A stretch of DNA of 64,000 nucleotides from Bin80 sp026708685 (lineage in GTDB: Bacteria; Bacteroidota; Rhodothermia; Rhodothermales; Bin80): contig OZ241742.1 of assembly GCA_965200955.1 (NCBI GenBank), positions 4,030,001 to 4,094,000 of the forward strand. The letters are read 5' to 3'. The position numbers and the translations under genes are program-made. This document shows positions 36,332 through 45,319 of this stretch, piece after piece. Under the pieces are notes generated by a model. The model saw nothing but the letters and a program-made list of their open reading frames with translations, did no database searches and had not been told where the DNA came from. The stretch's first letter is position 1; the number at the start of each line of letters is the position of its first letter.

Positions 36332-38264
36332 CTTGACTTCGGCGGTTTGAGTTGAGGTAAAATCACAAAAACCCCATTTAAAGCCATCTGGGGGCGTTTT
36401 TATTGGTCTTCTCGCGTGTGGTGTTCAGTGTTGTTTCTTAAAGATCTATGTCGTATATTGGGGGTTGATCAGAAAACTCATGTTTGTACGAGAATTACGC
36501 CGCGATACGACCAAAAACGTCGGGGTCAAGATTGTCGAGAATTACCGTAACAAGGACGGTGAGACTCGTCAGCGGATTATCCGACATATGGGAAGTGTTC
36601 CCGAAGGAGAGCCCTTGGAAGTGCTGCTCCGTCTCGCCTATCTGGAGATGGAACGGATTCAGAGGGAGACCAAACCCACTCTGTTTCCAGCAGAATCCTA
36701 TGTAGACGAGATGGTGTTGGCTCGTATGAAGCCCAAGGACACGGGTCCACTTCCGATTGCCGATGCCCGCAAGCTAGAAGAGGATCGCAGGATCTGTTTA
36801 GGGTTTCATGAAGCGATCGGCGTATTGTATGATACGATGGGGTTTTCGGAGGTCTTCACATCGCGTCAGAAGATGTCTCGTCGACTCTTTAAGCAGGCGG
36901 TTTTGCTTCGCTTGGGTGCACCTGGGGACAGTAAACTAGCCCATTCCCGGCAGATGTCCAAAGATGCAGGTGTTGAGGTTCTGGTCGACAAGTTTTACCG
37001 GATGATGGATACGGTGACCCACGATCGGATTGCACAGTTGCAACAGCTGGTCATGGACGAGACCATGGGCATGGTCGGTGGGAAGCTACGGGTGCTCTTT
37101 TTTGATGTAACTACCTTGAGTTTTGCCAGTGAGATGTCCGATGAGCTTCGAAAGAAAGGGTACAGCAAAGATGGAAAGCATCAAAAGGTTCAGGTGGTGC
37201 TCGCCTTGATCCAGACCCAGGACGGACTTCCGGTGACCTACCGACTCTTTCCCGGCAATACGGCCGATGTGAAGACCTTGGAACCGGCCATGATGGATCT
37301 GAAAGAGCAATTTGAGCTGGATCAGATGATTGTCGTAGCAGATGCGGGGATGTTGAGTAAAGAGAATCTGGCGTTGCTCCAGAGTTTAGGATGTGATTAT
37401 GTGGTGGCTGCACGGCTACGATCGTTAAATCAGGTGCATACCAAGGCGATTCTCGGCAAGGAACCCTGGACCGAACTCGCGACTGGACGTAAGGTGCGAG
37501 AGCACACCCTGGGTGGACGACGGCTGATTCTACGCTATTGTCCTAAGAAGGCGAAGCGTGATGTGTGTAAGCGGGAAGAGGCGGTGAAGAAAGTCAAAAA
37601 ACGACTTGTGCAGGGTGTAAAGGGGGTGGGTCGGACAGGTCGATTTTTGAAAGTGGATCCCGACGGGGTGCAGTTGGACGAGGCGGCCATTGCGAAGGAT
37701 GAGAAGTATGATGGACTCCATGGTGTGTGGACCAGCTTGAAGAAACTGCCTTGCGAACGGGTCTACCATTATTATGGCGAGTTATGGCGGATTGAAGAAG
37801 GATTCCGCGTGATGAAGCACACCATGTCGGTTCGCCCCGTGTTTCACTGGGTAGAGAAACGCGTGCGTGCACATATCGCCATCTGCTTTGTAGCGTTTGC
37901 ACTCTTACGCATCCTACGCCACCGATACAATGCCATGTTTGGTGAAAAACAACGCCTGAGTGAGGAACAGATTTTAACAGAACTCAGTCTGGTGCAGGCC
38001 TCCATCATTCGTGATCGGGGAACGAATGCAGAATATCTATTGCCTTCCAAGCCCAGAAAGGAAGCCCTTCAACTCTATAAGGCGGTCGGACAACAACTCC
38101 CTCACCAGACGGTCCTCTTCAAGGAGGGAACGATCCAGTAATCGTATCCCCCACATTTACAGAAATCCTTGAAAATTCTTCCTAAATAGGGAGGATGTGG
38201 TGTTCAGTTTTCCCGAAAATCTATCCCCAATGCCTCTGTGGCAAAGGTAACCGCCGAACTCAGG
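36332..38264. mobile_element. IS1634-family insertion sequence (1933 bp)
   Basis: Bounded by imperfect terminal inverted repeats: cttgacttcggcggtt at 36332-36347 and the complement of the right end, cctgagttcggcggtt, which agree at 14 of 16 positions. It contains one intact transposase gene and is flanked by a 234-bp direct repeat on both sides. The founding IS1634 element of Mycoplasma mycoides is known for very long and variable direct repeats, so this fits the family. Identity of the two repeats suggests a recent insertion. Confidence 0.9.
36480..38141 (+). CDS. IS1634-family DDE transposase
   Basis: An intact transposase of 553 residues from ATG 36480 (an in-frame TTG at 36465 is possible). 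The N-terminus MFVRELRRDTTKNVGVKIVENYR is typical of the family (IS1634/IS1549 group). Catalytic residues fall in LFFDVTTLSF (first Asp), IVVADAGMLSKENL (second Asp, followed by a family-typical stretch) and GELWRIEEGFRVMKH (Glu); RVRAHIAICFVAFALLR follows as usual. No frameshift or internal stop was found, so the element may be mobile. Confidence 0.92.
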   Translation: MFVRELRRDTTKNVGVKIVENYRNKDGETRQRIIRHMGSVPEGEPLEVLLRLAYLEMERIQRETKPTLFPAESYVDEMVLARMKPKDTGPLPIADARKLEEDRRICLGFHEAIGVLYDTMGFSEVFTSRQKMSRRLFKQAVLLRLGAPGDSKLAHSRQMSKDAGVEVLVDKFYRMMDTVTHDRIAQLQQLVMDETMGMVGGKLRVLFFDVTTLSFASEMSDELRKKGYSKDGKHQKVQVVLALIQTQDGLPVTYRLFPGNTADVKTLEPAMMDLKEQFELDQMIVVADAGMLSKENLALLQSLGCDYVVAARLRSLNQVHTKAILGKEPWTELATGRKVREHTLGGRRLILRYCPKKAKRDVCKREEAVKKVKKRLVQGVKGVGRTGRFLKVDPDGVQLDEAAIAKDEKYDGLHGVWTSLKKLPCERVYHYYGELWRIEEGFRVMKHTMSVRPVFHWVEKRVRAHIAICFVAFALLRILRHRYNAMFGEKQRLSEEQILTELSLVQASIIRDRGTNAEYLLPSKPRKEALQLYKAVGQQLPHQTVLFKEGTIQ

Positions 38265-38498
38265 ACCACCTACCTGCGTTAGCCAATCTCGGATCACCCC
38301 ACATACGGACTCTCTATCAAACCGCCCAAGATGGACATCTCACATCGATCAAACCGCGAAAGTCCAAAGGTATTCAATCCTGCCTCTGTAGTCCTAAATC
38401 CGCCTGCAAGGAGCATGACTGGCCTTCCCAGATCCCCATAGATCACCAAGAAAATACTACGTCCAATTCTCTTGTGAACTGCATGCCAGCTATTTCAT
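38265..38498. repeat. 234-bp direct repeat, right copy
   Basis: Second copy of the repeat, beginning directly after the right end of the insertion sequence. Its last nine bases hold the final Met and Lys codons and the TAG stop of the PorV-like gene, so insertion with duplication left that gene intact. Confidence 0.9.
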
Positions 38499-39539
38499 GA
38501 GCAGTGACACAGACAGTCGATTGGCAGAACCAAAAAAGTCACCAAACGCAGAGTAAGCATAGTCGGCACGGAGACCATATCCTCCTGTTTCAAGATGAAC
38601 TCCCAGTCCACCCGTGAAACTCTCCTCATCGTAATTGAACTTGTATCCACCCCGTAGAAAAAATAAATCCATGAATCCATATTCTACTCCTAGGTGCAAA
38701 CGCTCCGAGTAGTCACGCGGATGGACCCAATCCATGGCAACGGTCAGCTTGCTGTTGCTGGGGCCAGAAGCCTCGTTCATTAACTGAAAGACATCCATCG
38801 CTAGCCCAAAGTCCAGAGTAAGAGGCAATTCAAACCGCTGATCAAAATAATCACTCTGATTGGAGAAGTTGCGCAACGATGCCCCAAACCGTAAATCATG
38901 AAATCCCGGATAGTAGAGCGTACCAAAGTCAAAAACGACATTGGTCACCACATTCTCACTATTGTCAACAATACCGCCCGTAATCGCATCAATAATGGCA
39001 ACATTGATGTTGGGACTCAAATCCTGACGGGCATAACGGATATTGCCGCCGACATAAAATTGCGACGTAATCGAGCGTGCATACGAAATGCCAAACGCAA
39101 AATCATTGACCGTAAAATCTCCAAGGTCAATGTATCCCTGATCTCGTAAAGAGGGGTCATCCCCCGATTGCCAAGGACGGGTTCCCCGCAATGAACCATA
39201 ATCCATACTCACCAAATTCACCCCGAAAACGCCAACATTTTCAATGTGATATGCGCCAGCCATGCTATACAGAGCAATATCTGCAATCCATGCAACATAG
39301 CCAGCACTGACATCGGCTCCACGCAAGAGACCCAACCCAGCAGGATTCGAAAAGACAGATGTAGCTTTCCCCGTGGTTGACACATAGGTGCCGCCAAGCG
39401 CAGCAACATCCGCAGAAGGAGCGATCTGCAAATAACTTAATCCAGCCTGAGCATATTTCACAGCCTGTGACATCGCTGGATGAGCACCAATCATAGCAAT
39501 GAGTATGGTGCCAAGTACGATAGTTTTGATATTTCTCAT
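38490..39539 (-). CDS. PorV/PorQ-family outer-membrane beta-barrel protein
   Basis: A 349-residue barrel. Signal peptide MRNIKTIVLGTILIAMIGAHP ends near AMSQ-A, followed by the family opening AGLSYLQIAPSADVAALGGTYVS..GKATSVFSNPAGLGLL, as in UPF0164/PorV-type proteins, and alternating strands to SVSLLMK. PorV and relatives act with type IX secretion, moving or anchoring sorting-domain cargo at the outer membrane. It lies 11 bases after the secreted protein gene that precedes it, in a three-gene operon with a TonB receptor. Whether it is a true secretion component or a receptor accessory is not certain. Confidence 0.85.
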   Translation of the reverse strand: MRNIKTIVLGTILIAMIGAHPAMSQAVKYAQAGLSYLQIAPSADVAALGGTYVSTTGKATSVFSNPAGLGLLRGADVSAGYVAWIADIALYSMAGAYHIENVGVFGVNLVSMDYGSLRGTRPWQSGDDPSLRDQGYIDLGDFTVNDFAFGISYARSITSQFYVGGNIRYARQDLSPNINVAIIDAITGGIVDNSENVVTNVVFDFGTLYYPGFHDLRFGASLRNFSNQSDYFDQRFELPLTLDFGLAMDVFQLMNEASGPSNSKLTVAMDWVHPRDYSERLHLGVEYGFMDLFFLRGGYKFNYDEESFTGGLGVHLETGGYGLRADYAYSAFGDFFGSANRLSVSLLMK

Positions 39540-39550
39540 GAGACAATTTC

Positions 39551-41761
39551 CTATTTGATGACCACGAACTTGCCAATGGCCTGATTTCCTGTTGGGCTTC
39601 CTGACTCACTGAGTTCCTCCACAACATAGATATAAATTCCACTGACAATTTGGGTGGTACTGAAGGTTTGCTGACGCTCCCAGTCGGCATCACCCGTGCC
39701 CGAGGTGTGTTCAATCGTTTGCACCCGATCCCCCGTCACTGTATACACATGAATATTGGCATATGCCGGTAGATTGAGGAAGGTCAAGCGACGAGCCTCC
39801 TCGTAATTGAAAGCTCCCTGAGCATGGTAGGGATTCGGGACCACCACCACATTATTCTGCCAGTTCGCATCAGGCGAACGGGTAGGAGTCAATGCCTCCA
39901 GAAACTTATCACTGGTCACGCCCGTGCGATTCAAGAATCGACTTCCCTCTACCCCATCTGCGTTGACTGCAACCACATAGTAATAATAATCTTCTCCCCT
40001 TGTAACACGATTATCGACATATTCTCTCGCACTAGAGGGAAGCTCCTCATGAAGCACAAATGTGGTATCGGTTGGTGTTTCAAGAGCTGCGGGGCGAATC
40101 GCCTCACGATAAATCCGATAGTTGACAACCGTCCCACTCCGCGTATCCTCCACCGCCTCATTACCCCAGTTGAGACGAATCTGATCATTCTCTGACATGC
40201 CAGTGAGGGAAGGGGTTGAGGGAGCAAGTGGAATATCAAAGGATCCTTTTCCGTACTTCACATTGCCATTTTTCCATGTACGAACCGCTTTGCTAGCATT
40301 AAGAAAGAGCAATGGCCTACCCAGATCCAACACAGCATTTTTGGTTTCTCTATCCAGCGTTGCGCCTTGGGAGGCAACCGTCTGCCCTCCCAGATAGGTA
40401 CGGATAGCATCCAGTTCATCAGAGCCCAATGGGTTGAGATAATTGCTCCCGTAGTTCGGCACGGGGTACGGTAGCGGCACTGGAGAGAGCTGTTGGGGAT
40501 TCCCATTGGAGTACGCCGCTCCGGCATCAATCGCCCATCGGTAGGGAATCTCTCCGCCCACATAAGCCGTTACGATACGTATGTCATCACCTGGGTTGAG
40601 TGTGTAGGGACCGAAACTGAACAACGATGTTTTTTCCTGCTCGGTGAGCGGATCAAACTGTGTGGTGTTGTTGATGTCCACACTTGGGTCACCTGAGGGG
40701 CCAAGACTGGGATCAAGAATACGGTAGGATCCCTCCGAAACAATCGTGCCCGTATTGTCAACTGTGACACCATAGGCACCAGGATTGGCTGAATCCCATC
40801 CCTTGGAAAGATAATTGTAGATATCCTCGTGACCAGCAACATTCAGGTCTGGGGCCAGCTCACGCTGTGACCAACCCGCCTTCAGTGGCTGTGATGGATC
40901 ATCGGTTTCATCGGACGGAGAAGTGTCAGCATGCAGGACCACCGTACCAAAAAACTGGGGTTCCTGAAAATGCCCCCAACGAGGATGCGGCTTCCCCCGT
41001 GTATCTTCGGTTGTATTACTGGTCTGATCAGCGTCCCATGAATACCAGAGCCGTAGTGAATCTGCAGAGGTGTCCCCACCAGCATAACTGGCATAGGTAG
41101 CCCCATAGTAATTCCCCCAGATATCAGCGGGATAGTAGGCACTTCCATGGGTCTGTGCCTGAAGTCCAAAATAGACATTATTGCGAACTTGACCAGAAAC
41201 ATTGGTAAAGCGATACTCCATGATCAAATAGTCATCATGGTCATCGTTTGCAAAACCGTAAACCCAACGTTCAATATCAATGCCCGTCCATGTATTGAGG
41301 TGGGTATAAATGACACCATCAGCAGGAAGATTTTGATCGACTGGATCCCCCTTAGCCTGTGCATTGGCCCAGTCGGTGCCGTCCAGTATCTTGGAAGGAT
41401 ATTGAGAACGAAACGTCCGTGTGAAGGCCCCGTCAACGGGGGGAGTCACCAGTTCTATATCTGAAAATTTATGTCGTCCAATCTGGGCGACTTGAATGTC
41501 ACGAACAACCCCAGTAGCATCCGTCCAGGTCCGTTCCACACCAATCACAACGGTATTGACAGAAAGCATTGATAATCGCCCCCCGCCAACAGGGCGTCCG
41601 ACAGGCCACGATAATGCATCATCGGTCATCGCTTCATTGGTGTTGTACTGCAAAGGCCCAACGGTTAGGTTTCGTGCTTCCTGAGCCAGAGGGCTCTCGT
41701 GGAGCATCATCGCCAGCAGAAAGCAAGCGAGTAGACGAAGAGTAGAATTTTGATTTTTCAT
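39551..41761 (-). CDS. Secreted protein with fibronectin-III-like and C-terminal sorting-type domains
   Basis: A 736-residue exported protein from ATG 41761 (an ATG at 41773 is possible). Signal peptide STLRLLACFLLAMMLHESPLAQ. The long central part (YNTNEAMTDDALSWPVGRPV, VGVERTWTDATGVVRDIQVAQIGRH, FGLQAQTHGSAYYPADIW) is of a type seen next to TonB receptors in this group but without a known activity. Near residues 545-640 is a fibronectin-III-like module (NDQIRLNWGNEA...VVNYRIYREA...YYYYVVAVNADG). The C-terminus NVVVVPNPYH...LTFLNLPAYANIHVYTVTGDRVQTI...IVSGIYIYVVE looks like a T9SS sorting domain. The operon suggests a substrate-binding or surface partner of the receptor. Confidence 0.8.
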   Translation of the reverse strand: MKNQNSTLRLLACFLLAMMLHESPLAQEARNLTVGPLQYNTNEAMTDDALSWPVGRPVGGGRLSMLSVNTVVIGVERTWTDATGVVRDIQVAQIGRHKFSDIELVTPPVDGAFTRTFRSQYPSKILDGTDWANAQAKGDPVDQNLPADGVIYTHLNTWTGIDIERWVYGFANDDHDDYLIMEYRFTNVSGQVRNNVYFGLQAQTHGSAYYPADIWGNYYGATYASYAGGDTSADSLRLWYSWDADQTSNTTEDTRGKPHPRWGHFQEPQFFGTVVLHADTSPSDETDDPSQPLKAGWSQRELAPDLNVAGHEDIYNYLSKGWDSANPGAYGVTVDNTGTIVSEGSYRILDPSLGPSGDPSVDINNTTQFDPLTEQEKTSLFSFGPYTLNPGDDIRIVTAYVGGEIPYRWAIDAGAAYSNGNPQQLSPVPLPYPVPNYGSNYLNPLGSDELDAIRTYLGGQTVASQGATLDRETKNAVLDLGRPLLFLNASKAVRTWKNGNVKYGKGSFDIPLAPSTPSLTGMSENDQIRLNWGNEAVEDTRSGTVVNYRIYREAIRPAALETPTDTTFVLHEELPSSAREYVDNRVTRGEDYYYYVVAVNADGVEGSRFLNRTGVTSDKFLEALTPTRSPDANWQNNVVVVPNPYHAQGAFNYEEARRLTFLNLPAYANIHVYTVTGDRVQTIEHTSGTGDADWERQQTFSTTQIVSGIYIYVVEELSESGSPTGNQAIGKFVVIK

Positions 41762-41836
41762 ATCTGCATACATGAGTAGAGAATCAAGGAATAGGTCACT
41801 GGATCACCAGATGAAGAAGATGGAACGTCCTAAACG

Positions 41837-44800
41837 TTAAAAATAGACCCGAACACCAAAGAAAATATCTCTGTGCTCCAAAAAGGACCATGGACTAAAC
41901 GCGGGGAGATCTATTTGATCATTATCCCAGTCGCCTGGATTTCCAATCGTGTTGCTGAAGGTGCCATCTGGATCACCCACCGCTTGATTTTCGGCGGTGT
42001 ATCCGAGGGATTCCATATAATCACGCACCTCCGTTTTCCACCACTTATGTCCATCCCATGCCCAGCCTGTACTGTTGTCTACATCTGCACCAACGAAAGA
42101 TGCCAAGTTGCGAGTGTTGAAAAGATTAGAAATATCAAGATAGAATTCGGTTTCGTAATTGCCCGCCTTAAAGAGGGACTTACTCAGGCGCATATCCCAG
42201 CGTTGATAGGGGCTCCACCGCAGATTGTCTTCGACCAACGGAACATCGGCGGGATTCCATGTAAACTGCCTTCCCCTACGCCATGTGTACGATATCGACA
42301 CGTTCAGCCCACCAAGCAAAGACACATCTCCGAGGCGAGGTCCCATGAAGTTGTCAGGTAAATGGAAACTCACACTCCCCTTAACAATTGGACGCACGTC
42401 AGGATTCGACACCTGAGAGTTCGCCAGTAAAGGTTGCCTCACGGGGTCTTCATAAAATCTCTCATAACCATATCCAGCACCACTTTCAACAAGGTAGTTA
42501 AAACTTGCCCAGCCACTGACATAGGGAAAGATTCCCCGACGTAATTCTAGAAAAGCCTCAAGACCACGCACATCGCGGAAAGATCTGTTCATGGACATAC
42601 GATAATCTCCACCGTGGCTAATTGGGTAGAATCGCACATCTCCAATTTCACCGTTGACATTTTTGTAGTAACCCGTCATTCGAAGATTCATGCTATTAAA
42701 CAGATTCTGCTCATATCCAATTTCGTATTGAATCGTTCGCTCTGGATCCAGCAGCGGATTGCCAAGCCGCACGACACGAAAACCACGGCGCGTGTCCATT
42801 CGGAGTCGATACATCTCAAAAGCACTCGGCCACTGATAAAAATGTCCGTAGTTAAAGAACACCTTGGCTACGGTAGAGATCGGATGCGAGACTCCTATTC
42901 TAGGAGAAACTCTCGCGTGTGTTTTTCTCTTTTCTCCAATTGATTCTGTGACAGTCGTTTGTCTGGTCCCCAGCAACCGTCCGTTTTCCACCTCTTCGGT
43001 CGTATTTCCAGGATAGGTGCCAGAAGTCCATGGACCGCCCTGAGTCCCTCCCGTACATTGGGAAGTGTCTCCATGCTCAAACAGATCACATCCTTCTAAT
43101 ACCGTTGGAAAATCGGCAGTATTGAGCACATCAAGTCTCACACCAACCGTCGCGACGAATCCTTCAAATTCCAATTTATTTTGCACATACACTGCACCAA
43201 TGATCTGCTGTGTCTCAGAATCCCATACATTTCCAGCGTTCACCGATGGATCAAGGGCCTCGTAGTACTGATCAAAGGATTCGGTCCTGAACTGCACACC
43301 GGCACGAATCTGATTGTTTTGAGTCACCTGACTGGTAAAGTTACCCGATGCATCCCATCCACGCGTATTGGTCTCGTCGGCACGCAGATTACATGATTCC
43401 ATCCGATATTCGCCGGTAATGTCCCTCCAGTTGACAGGCCCATATCCTTTCGGAGCTTCGTCATACCAGTGCTGACCGATACGAATGAGAGCCCAGTTGC
43501 GCCAGTTCTCCCATCCCTCTTGACCAGCAGAAGCACGCTGATTCGCTTCTTCCTCGGTTCCGATCCTTCCAGCATCAACCCCCGACCCACTGGTTTTTGA
43601 GGAGCTGGTCACACCACCAGACCCCGGAATGGGAGCTGTATTGCGGTAGATCAGATCCATACCATAGTCAACCCGGTCGTGGGTCAACTGAAGTTCATAA
43701 AAGGTCTTGGCTGAAATGGCATGGGTCCACTGGCTACCATAGATTTGACGGGTACGATTTCCAGGAACGGCACAGTCAGGATACCAGTACTTGTTGGTAG
43801 ATCCTGTCGACGAAAATGGATTACTGGACACAAACCCACCGATGCCAGGGCCCTGCCCTCCAGTTCCCCCCTTCTGTGAACTATAATACCCATGAAGATT
43901 CAGCTTTTTGCCCTGTCCAAAACTGGTGGTCAACTTTCCACGGAAATTCTGATCTTCAAAGGTTGGTTGTGGAAAGCGATAGGCGTATTCAGACTGAAAT
44001 CGGTCATAGCTGAAGAAGAACTTCATCCGCCTGTAAAATGGAATGGGGCCTCCGAGCGTTGCACTCAGACGGTAATCAGGCTTGACCCCCGTCTGATGGA
44101 ATACAAAATCATCAGGATTGACCCCATCGGCAAATTGCACAATGCCGTCTTGTTCTAAACGCTTGAGTTCATCAATGGCATCCTGCGAGCGGTGTCTCCA
44201 CAGATAGCGTGCATACAACTCCATGGGAGCACCAGCATGGGCCTCACTTTCGGGTAAGGATGAAGCGACGGAGTTCCAACCATCAAAAAACGAATTTCCC
44301 CCCTCAAATGCCCCCAGACTGGGATCTACAAAGGGCTCTACGATCGGGGAGGCAAAATCAAAGGGACCTGGGCCAAAATGCTTGTATCCTGCGGGACTAT
44401 ACTGAGCGTTGAACGATCCCGAAATTTGATCCCCTCCCTCACGCGTGACCACATTGATGACCCCCGAACGAACATCTCCATATTCCGCACTGAATCCCCC
44501 CGTCTGGACTTTGATTTCCTCCACTGCGTCAAGATTTGCACGATAGTGAGGTTGATTGGTAAGGGGATCATTATAGTTGACTCCATCCACCAGATACAGG
44601 GACTCATCAAAGAAGGAGCCTCGAATTTCTGGTCGGTCTTCTACGGTCGAGATATCATTAAACGCAACCTGGGAGGTGAGCACTTGAGCAACGGTCTGAT
44701 ACTTCCCAGACTGAATTTCTTCTGCATCAATATTTCTCTGAGAAGCGGCAATGTCTCGCTGTATGACAGGCTGTTCCGCGAAAACAATGACCTCATCCAT

Positions 44801-45124
44801 ACCGACAGTTTCCTCCTGCATAGAAATGTTGACTTCTGTGGTCAACTCAATCGCCACACGAATTCCCTCTACTGTAACGGGGGTAAACCCAATGAAGGTA
44901 GCACGAAGCGTATGAATACCAGGGCGTATGTTGAGGATAGAAAAGACTCCATCCGAATCAGTCACAGCACCAATGGTACTCCCATCAATGATCACATTCA
45001 CCCCAGGGAGCGGCTCGTCATTTTGATCAAAGACGGTACCAGCAATCTTCCCGGTTTGTGCAAAAGAAATAGCACTTGACGAAAAAAGTACGAACAAGAA
45101 AAGTATGAAGTAACGGAATCTCAT
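41837..45124 (-). CDS. TonB-dependent outer-membrane receptor with regulatory-like N-domain
   Basis: A 1095-residue receptor. Signal peptide MRFRYFILFLFVLFSSSAISFAQ, then a carboxypeptidase-regulatory-like domain (GKIAGTVFDQNDEPLPGVNVII..IGAVTDSDGVFSI..), plug (VAQVLTSQVAFNDIST, PEIRGSFFDESLYLVDGVNYNDPL, IKVQTGGFSAEYGDVRSGVINVVT) and a large barrel ending in HRDIFFGVRVYF. It is the first gene of the operon with the secreted protein and PorV-like gene. A promoter and a LacI-type operator lie just upstream, so the ligand may be a carbohydrate; that is inference. It is longer than the other receptor in the window. Confidence 0.93.
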   Translation of the reverse strand: MRFRYFILFLFVLFSSSAISFAQTGKIAGTVFDQNDEPLPGVNVIIDGSTIGAVTDSDGVFSILNIRPGIHTLRATFIGFTPVTVEGIRVAIELTTEVNISMQEETVGMDEVIVFAEQPVIQRDIAASQRNIDAEEIQSGKYQTVAQVLTSQVAFNDISTVEDRPEIRGSFFDESLYLVDGVNYNDPLTNQPHYRANLDAVEEIKVQTGGFSAEYGDVRSGVINVVTREGGDQISGSFNAQYSPAGYKHFGPGPFDFASPIVEPFVDPSLGAFEGGNSFFDGWNSVASSLPESEAHAGAPMELYARYLWRHRSQDAIDELKRLEQDGIVQFADGVNPDDFVFHQTGVKPDYRLSATLGGPIPFYRRMKFFFSYDRFQSEYAYRFPQPTFEDQNFRGKLTTSFGQGKKLNLHGYYSSQKGGTGGQGPGIGGFVSSNPFSSTGSTNKYWYPDCAVPGNRTRQIYGSQWTHAISAKTFYELQLTHDRVDYGMDLIYRNTAPIPGSGGVTSSSKTSGSGVDAGRIGTEEEANQRASAGQEGWENWRNWALIRIGQHWYDEAPKGYGPVNWRDITGEYRMESCNLRADETNTRGWDASGNFTSQVTQNNQIRAGVQFRTESFDQYYEALDPSVNAGNVWDSETQQIIGAVYVQNKLEFEGFVATVGVRLDVLNTADFPTVLEGCDLFEHGDTSQCTGGTQGGPWTSGTYPGNTTEEVENGRLLGTRQTTVTESIGEKRKTHARVSPRIGVSHPISTVAKVFFNYGHFYQWPSAFEMYRLRMDTRRGFRVVRLGNPLLDPERTIQYEIGYEQNLFNSMNLRMTGYYKNVNGEIGDVRFYPISHGGDYRMSMNRSFRDVRGLEAFLELRRGIFPYVSGWASFNYLVESGAGYGYERFYEDPVRQPLLANSQVSNPDVRPIVKGSVSFHLPDNFMGPRLGDVSLLGGLNVSISYTWRRGRQFTWNPADVPLVEDNLRWSPYQRWDMRLSKSLFKAGNYETEFYLDISNLFNTRNLASFVGADVDNSTGWAWDGHKWWKTEVRDYMESLGYTAENQAVGDPDGTFSNTIGNPGDWDNDQIDLPAFSPWSFLEHRDIFFGVRVYF

Positions 45125-45171
45125 GGAAATATTTCGGTTTAAATGGAAAATGTCCGAACAGCAATTACTGA

Positions 45172-45200
45172 AGTATAATCAAAAATCATCAATAAATCAA
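45172..45200 (-). promoter_or_regulatory. Promoter of the TonB receptor operon
   Basis: On the minus strand: -35 TTGATT (complement at 45195-45200), a 17-base spacer, and -10 TATACT (complement at 45172-45177). Transcription would start near 45165, giving a leader of about 40 bases before the ATG at 45124. Spacing and both boxes fit a housekeeping-type promoter, although many Bacteroidota use a different -7/-33 pattern. Confidence 0.5.
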
Positions 45201-45216
45201 GAGGCAGGATTTTTTT

Positions 45217-45230
45217 TGGAAACGCTTCCA
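45217..45230. promoter_or_regulatory. LacI-family-type operator
   Basis: TGGAAACGCTTCCA is a full match to the TGNAANCGNTTNCA pattern recognised by LacI-family regulators (CcpA/PurR-type half-sites around a central CG). It lies 16 bases upstream of the -35 box and about 95 bases before the receptor start codon. No LacI-family gene is in the window. Upstream placement could mean activation or catabolite control rather than simple blockade. Confidence 0.55.
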
Positions 45231-45242
45231 ATCATGATACCC

Positions 45243-45257
45243 TGACCATCATGGTCA
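45243..45257. promoter_or_regulatory. 15-bp palindrome upstream of the LacI-type site
   Basis: TGACCATCATGGTCA is a perfect 7-1-7 palindrome, 12 bases beyond the LacI-type site. It may be a second operator. It also falls downstream of pyrD on the same strand, so a role as a weak hairpin after pyrD is possible. Confidence 0.35.
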
Positions 45258-45319
45258 ATCCGCTTTATAGCAAGTCACTTGGAGCGACGGTACTTCTATG
45301 GTTACTACCCTCTTTTCCG

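Noticed and set aside
38195..38500. A 101-codon plus-strand frame across the right direct repeat
   Set aside because: It spans the insertion-sequence end, the duplicated target and the antisense of the PorV-like gene, with no protein-like content.
44378..45079. 233-codon plus-strand frame opposite the TonB receptor N-terminus
   Set aside because: Antisense of a clear receptor gene; no independent motif.
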